From a virus, in IMG/VR virus record IMGVR_UViG_3300009073_000030, positions 1-32,472 of that record: 32,472 nt of DNA; one strand, written 5' to 3'. Within the stretch, counting starts at the first letter, position 1; every line of letters begins with the position of its first letter. Below the pieces are notes generated by a model. It saw only the letters and a program-made list of their open reading frames with translations. It was not told the DNA's origin and made no database searches. Made by a program: the position numbers and the translations under genes. Below, piece after piece: positions 29,484-32,472 of this stretch.

Positions 29484-29504
29484 CCTGGCGGTTGTCGGGC
29501 GCGG
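29459..29504 (+). promoter_or_regulatory. Programmed -1 ribosomal frameshift signal
   Basis: The heptamer GGGAAAC at 29459-29465 is in the correct phase (GAG GGA AAC in the G frame). After a 4-nt spacer comes a perfect 11-bp stem CCGCGCCCGAC (29470-29480) / GTCGGGCGCGG (29494-29504), whose 13-nt loop contains the UGA stop of the short form. Lambda uses GGGAAAG at the same place. Confidence 0.85.
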
Positions 29505-29821
29505 CTCAATTCTGCCCCTGTCCGGATGCGCCGGACAGGGGGCTATGTGACACCTGCCCCGGTCGCGACGCACCACGCACCGCACCGGGCGTCATCGCCG
29601 AAGCTGCGATGATGTCGCCCGCACTCTGGGCGCAAGCGCCGATGGCGGTTGTACCCGCCACCGGTGGGATAATCGGTGGCGGCGTCCTCGGCCTCGACGC
29701 CAACAATCTGACCGCCCGCCTTTCGATCCATCCCGACGATATCGCTCGCGCCGCAATGGCGTTGTGCCTCGACGCCGAATCCGCCGTGATTGCTGCGCTA
29801 CAACAGGATGAGACCCCGTGA
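29465..29821 (+). CDS. Tail chaperone frameshift extension (gpT-like part of GT)
   Basis: -1 frame continuation of the chaperone, giving a 249-aa fusion (131 residues of G, then 118: RLRARLTWRLSGAAQFCPCP...). The LTWRLSGAA join is typical of the T extension. A Cys cluster CPCPDAPDRGLCDTCPG suggests a small zinc-binding ribbon. It has no good independent start (only a TTG at 29492 without ribosome site), which supports expression by frameshift. In lambda the extension tethers the chaperone to tail tube and tape measure. The tape measure GTG overlaps its end by 4 bp. Confidence 0.8.
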   Translation, partial: RLRARLTWRLSGAAQFCPCPDAPDRGLCDTCPGRDAPRTAPGVIAEAAMMSPALWAQAPMAVVPATGGIIGGGVLGLDANNLTARLSIHPDDIARAAMALCLDAESAVIAALQQDETP

Positions 29822-32472
29822 ATACAGCTCAGACAAATGTGCGCCTCGGTATCGAAGGCGATGCCGAGACTCAGCGCCGGATGCGTGAAACCGGGCAGGT
29901 CGGCGACCGCGCGCTGAAACAGATCGCCGATGCGTCGGTGCCCGCGTCCGGCGGCCTGAAAGCCGTCAATGCCGCCTCGCAGGAAGGACAGGCTGCACTG
30001 AAGGCTTACGCCGCTCAGGCAGGGCCGGTCGGCAGTATCCTTACATCAATCGGCCCAGCAGGGTTCGCGGCGGCGGCGGGCATTGGCGCGCTGGTCGCCG
30101 GGATGCGCGGTGCGGCAGGTGCGGCACAGGAATTCGCGGGCATCAATCGCTCGGCGCAGGAACTTGGCACCTCGCTGCAAACCCTGCAGGAGGTTCGGGG
30201 ATTGGCGCTGCTCGGCAGTGGCGGTGATTCCGACGCGGCGGATGAAGGTCTAGCGACGTTCTTCGAGCGGATGTCAGAGGCGCGGCAGGGATCTGCAGAT
30301 GCGGCGGAGAGCTTTGCGCGTCTCGGCGTCTCGGTTGTCGATGTCAACGGCAAGCTGCGCGATGGCAAGGCCGTCATGCTCGATGTCGCCGATGGTTTGG
30401 AACGGCTCGACAGTGGGGCCGAGCGGCTGGAGCTGCGCCGCATTCTGTTCGGCGATACGGACGGCAAGGCGTTCGTTGCCCTGGACAAGGGTCGCGAGGC
30501 GGTGGAGGCGCTGATCGCCGAGGCGCGATCCCTTGGCCTCGTGCTCGACGAGGACATGATCCGCAAGGGTGCAGAGGTCCAGCGACAGATGACGATCACA
30601 TCGCGCGTGATCGACCTCAATCTCAAGCAGGCTTTTATCGAGCTGGCCCCGATCATGGTGGCCTCGGCAGAACTAGCGGGGAAGATTGCGGGCGGAATCA
30701 ACGACATTCGCGATTCGGTCGTTGAGCTGGAAAGGATGTCCCTGCGCGGATTGAAAGCCGAACTTGCAGAGTTTGACCGTTCGGCCAAGGAAATGCGCAA
30801 GGTTCTTGACGAGGGGGCCTATATCCCGTCCATCAAGAAGAACATACCGCTTGAAGGTCGCGCCCGGCAGCGGATGATCGATGACTTGACCGAAGTTGAG
30901 ATTCAGCGTGCTGAAATTGCCGCGATGATCAAGTCACGCGAGCCGATTGAATCCGCTGTCGCATCATTGCCCGGACTGCCGCCCGCGTTGCCTGACACCG
31001 GTGCAAAGACCCGCGACACCGCCGAGGAGCGGCGCGCTGCGATCCGTGCGATGGCCGATGCACTGGAAGACATTGAGCAGCGCAACAAGGCCATTGCCCT
31101 GATCGAGGCCGGACAGGTCGATGCAGCACAGGACATGCTGCGCCTTGCCGAACAACGCGCCTCCGTCGAGCGGGCGATGCGCGATGCCCGGCGCGAGGGC
31201 GAGGCCGATGGTCTGAAAGGCGCAGCCCTCGAAAACGTCGTGCGTGCTGCCGAGATCGAGGCGACGACGGCCAATGCCGCCGCCGAGTCGCAGCGCGCCT
31301 TGTCCGACGCCCGCTCTGCCGCTTCTAAACGCGAGAGCGATGCGGCGGCGCAGGCGGCAAAGGATGCAGCCGAGCGCGCGCGACTCGATGCCGGTGCCCT
31401 CGCTGCCACCAAGCGCCTTGCGGAACAGACGGTCACGCTGACACATGCGCGCCGCGACGCCGGGTTTGTCGCTGCTGCTGCCGCAGATGCTGGGCTTGCG
31501 GCAGATCGCGAGGCGCTCAAGGTTGTCGAGATGCGCCTGCAGCGTGATCGTGATGCCGCAAGCATTCGTGCTGCGGGAGATACCGCCGCGCGCGGAGCCG
31601 GAGAGTTCGACGACGCGACCGCCCTGCGCGCCAAGGCCGAAGCGATTGCGACTCAAGAGATCGAGACCCGCAAGCTCAACGAGACCTATCGAGAAAATCG
31701 ACGCATCGTCGCGGGGCGCGAGGATGCGGTGCGGTCCCTCGCGGCTGCGGAGCAAGGGCTTGCCGATGTTCGTCGTGATGCCGCCCCCGTTTTGGCCGCG
31801 TTGGATGAAGTTGCCGCCGCGCGGAGCCTCGCCGATCTCGAAACCTTGCGCGACCGCATTGAGGCGGAGGGCGACCTTGCGAAGGTCAGGGCAGCCGGTG
31901 ACGCCGCCGCCCGTGCCGCCAAGGAATTCGAGGACCCCACCGCCCTGCGCCAGATCGCCGAGGCGCGCGCCGAGGAGGTCATTGCCCTGCGCGAAGGCAA
32001 TGAGGCGCTGGCCGACCGCACCCGTGTGTTGCGCGATCAGGAGGCGGCGCGCAAATCCCTTGCCGAGGCCGAGACCCGATTGTCAAACGCTCGCGCCGCC
32101 GCCGCCCCGGGCGCGCAGGCCGCTGCCGCCGTTGGTGGCGCGTCCAATATTGTGGATTTCAAGGCGATCCTCGCCGAACGCAAAAGACAGGAAGACGCAC
32201 TCGCCATCATCGCCGCCGGAGATGCCGCCGCGCGCGGTGCCGGAGAATACGGTGACCCCGAACGCCTGCGCGCGGTCGCCGAGGAAATGGCGCGCATCAC
32301 TCAGGCTCGCCGGGACGACAACGATATGATCGCCGAAGCGCGCAAGGCGCTGGAGGATCAAGCCGCCGCACAGGCCAAGATGACCGAGGCGGTCGAGCAA
32401 ACTCGCAAGGCCAGCGACGATGCAAACCGCGCGCTGGTGGCCGGCTTTGCAAGCGCGATCGAGCAGGCCGAC
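29818..32472 (+). CDS. Tail tape measure protein, 3' end outside the window
   Basis: At least 885 residues, open to the window edge. It starts at GTG 29818 (NTAQTNVRLGIEGDAETQRRMR), overlapping the T frame by 4 bp, with AGGATGAG upstream. A hydrophobic Ala/Gly-rich stretch (about residues 68-100, VGSILTSIGPAGFAAAAGIGALVAGMRGAAG) is typical of tape measures. The rest is almost wholly helical, Ala/Arg/Glu-rich coiled coil. Three copies of a 107-residue repeat begin with AGDxAARxAxEFxD at 31573, 31894 and 32215, exactly 321 bp apart; more may follow beyond the edge. The length of this protein sets tail length. Confidence 0.9.
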   Translation, partial: MNTAQTNVRLGIEGDAETQRRMRETGQVGDRALKQIADASVPASGGLKAVNAASQEGQAALKAYAAQAGPVGSILTSIGPAGFAAAAGIGALVAGMRGAAGAAQEFAGINRSAQELGTSLQTLQEVRGLALLGSGGDSDAADEGLATFFERMSEARQGSADAAESFARLGVSVVDVNGKLRDGKAVMLDVADGLERLDSGAERLELRRILFGDTDGKAFVALDKGREAVEALIAEARSLGLVLDEDMIRKGAEVQRQMTITSRVIDLNLKQAFIELAPIMVASAELAGKIAGGINDIRDSVVELERMSLRGLKAELAEFDRSAKEMRKVLDEGAYIPSIKKNIPLEGRARQRMIDDLTEVEIQRAEIAAMIKSREPIESAVASLPGLPPALPDTGAKTRDTAEERRAAIRAMADALEDIEQRNKAIALIEAGQVDAAQDMLRLAEQRASVERAMRDARREGEADGLKGAALENVVRAAEIEATTANAAAESQRALSDARSAASKRESDAAAQAAKDAAERARLDAGALAATKRLAEQTVTLTHARRDAGFVAAAAADAGLAADREALKVVEMRLQRDRDAASIRAAGDTAARGAGEFDDATALRAKAEAIATQEIETRKLNETYRENRRIVAGREDAVRSLAAAEQGLADVRRDAAPVLAALDEVAAARSLADLETLRDRIEAEGDLAKVRAAGDAAARAAKEFEDPTALRQIAEARAEEVIALREGNEALADRTRVLRDQEAARKSLAEAETRLSNARAAAAPGAQAAAAVGGASNIVDFKAILAERKRQEDALAIIAAGDAAARGAGEYGDPERLRAVAEEMARITQARRDDNDMIAEARKALEDQAAAQAKMTEAVEQTRKASDDANRALVAGFASAIEQAD

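Overview
The window looks like part of a temperate phage-plasmid of a GC-rich alphaproteobacterium, most likely a Rhodobacteraceae member. This is inferred from gene content and codon style: a RepC-family replication initiator, lambda-like siphovirus head and tail genes of the GpA/gpB/gpE type, and dense 4-bp ATGA gene overlaps. Both ends are cut inside genes. No integrase, recombinase or tRNA gene was seen. The element has its own plasmid replication and partition genes, so the natural reading is that the prophage is kept as an extrachromosomal replicon.

Layout. (1) 1-2.5 kb, + strand: a 5'-truncated trypsin-like peptidase, a membrane-anchored coiled-coil protein and a D12-class adenine DNA methyltransferase of lower GC. 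(2) 2.5-5.3 kb, - strand: a small partition operon (ParA without N-terminal HTH, a ribbon-helix-helix partner, a small unknown) and a 435-aa membrane protein. (3) 5.3-9.6 kb, - strand: a repeat-rich spacer, then nine tightly overlapping genes read 9541 to 5636 that include repC as the eighth gene; a cluster of dyads and a DnaA-box-like site inside repC is a candidate oriV. (4) 9.6-12.5 kb: a long non-coding stretch, a membrane protein, and a divergent repressor/Cro-like switch whose two promoters share one palindrome. (5) 12.5-19 kb, + strand: early/replication genes, namely a gene interrupted at an 11-G tract, a short methyltransferase-like protein, an HD hydrolase, SSB, a CHC2/Toprim primase, a P4/D5-type helicase, an 11-bp iteron array and a NusG-family protein. 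(6) 19.3 kb to the end, + strand: late genes in lambda order, namely terS, terL, gpW, portal, protease, decoration, capsid, joining protein, tail completion, tail terminator, tail tube, G/GT chaperone by frameshift, and tape measure.

The most striking features are cis-acting DNA. Five separate loci carry the motif GATA(C/TCC) repeated at close to 10-bp steps: upstream of parA, at the end of the par operon, upstream of the methyltransferase, beside the 21-bp iterons, and inside the coding sequence of the 12969-13532 methyltransferase. They look like a distributed centromere/operator set for the ParA/RHH pair, by analogy with phage-plasmid N15. A second array has eight 21-bp units beginning GTTGTC at 5329-5496. 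A third has about 13 copies of ATCGGGACGAT at 18035-18359, between the helicase and the NusG-like gene. The tail chaperone region carries a complete -1 frameshift signal: G GGA AAC followed by an 11-bp perfect stem-loop.

How the parts may work together (inference): the repressor/Cro switch at 11.4-12.3 kb decides between plasmid maintenance (repC operon plus par operon, both leftward) and lytic growth (rightward early genes). Lytic replication by the primase-helicase may start at the 11-bp iterons. The NusG paralogue, encoded immediately before the packaging genes, could act as processive antiterminator for the long late operon.
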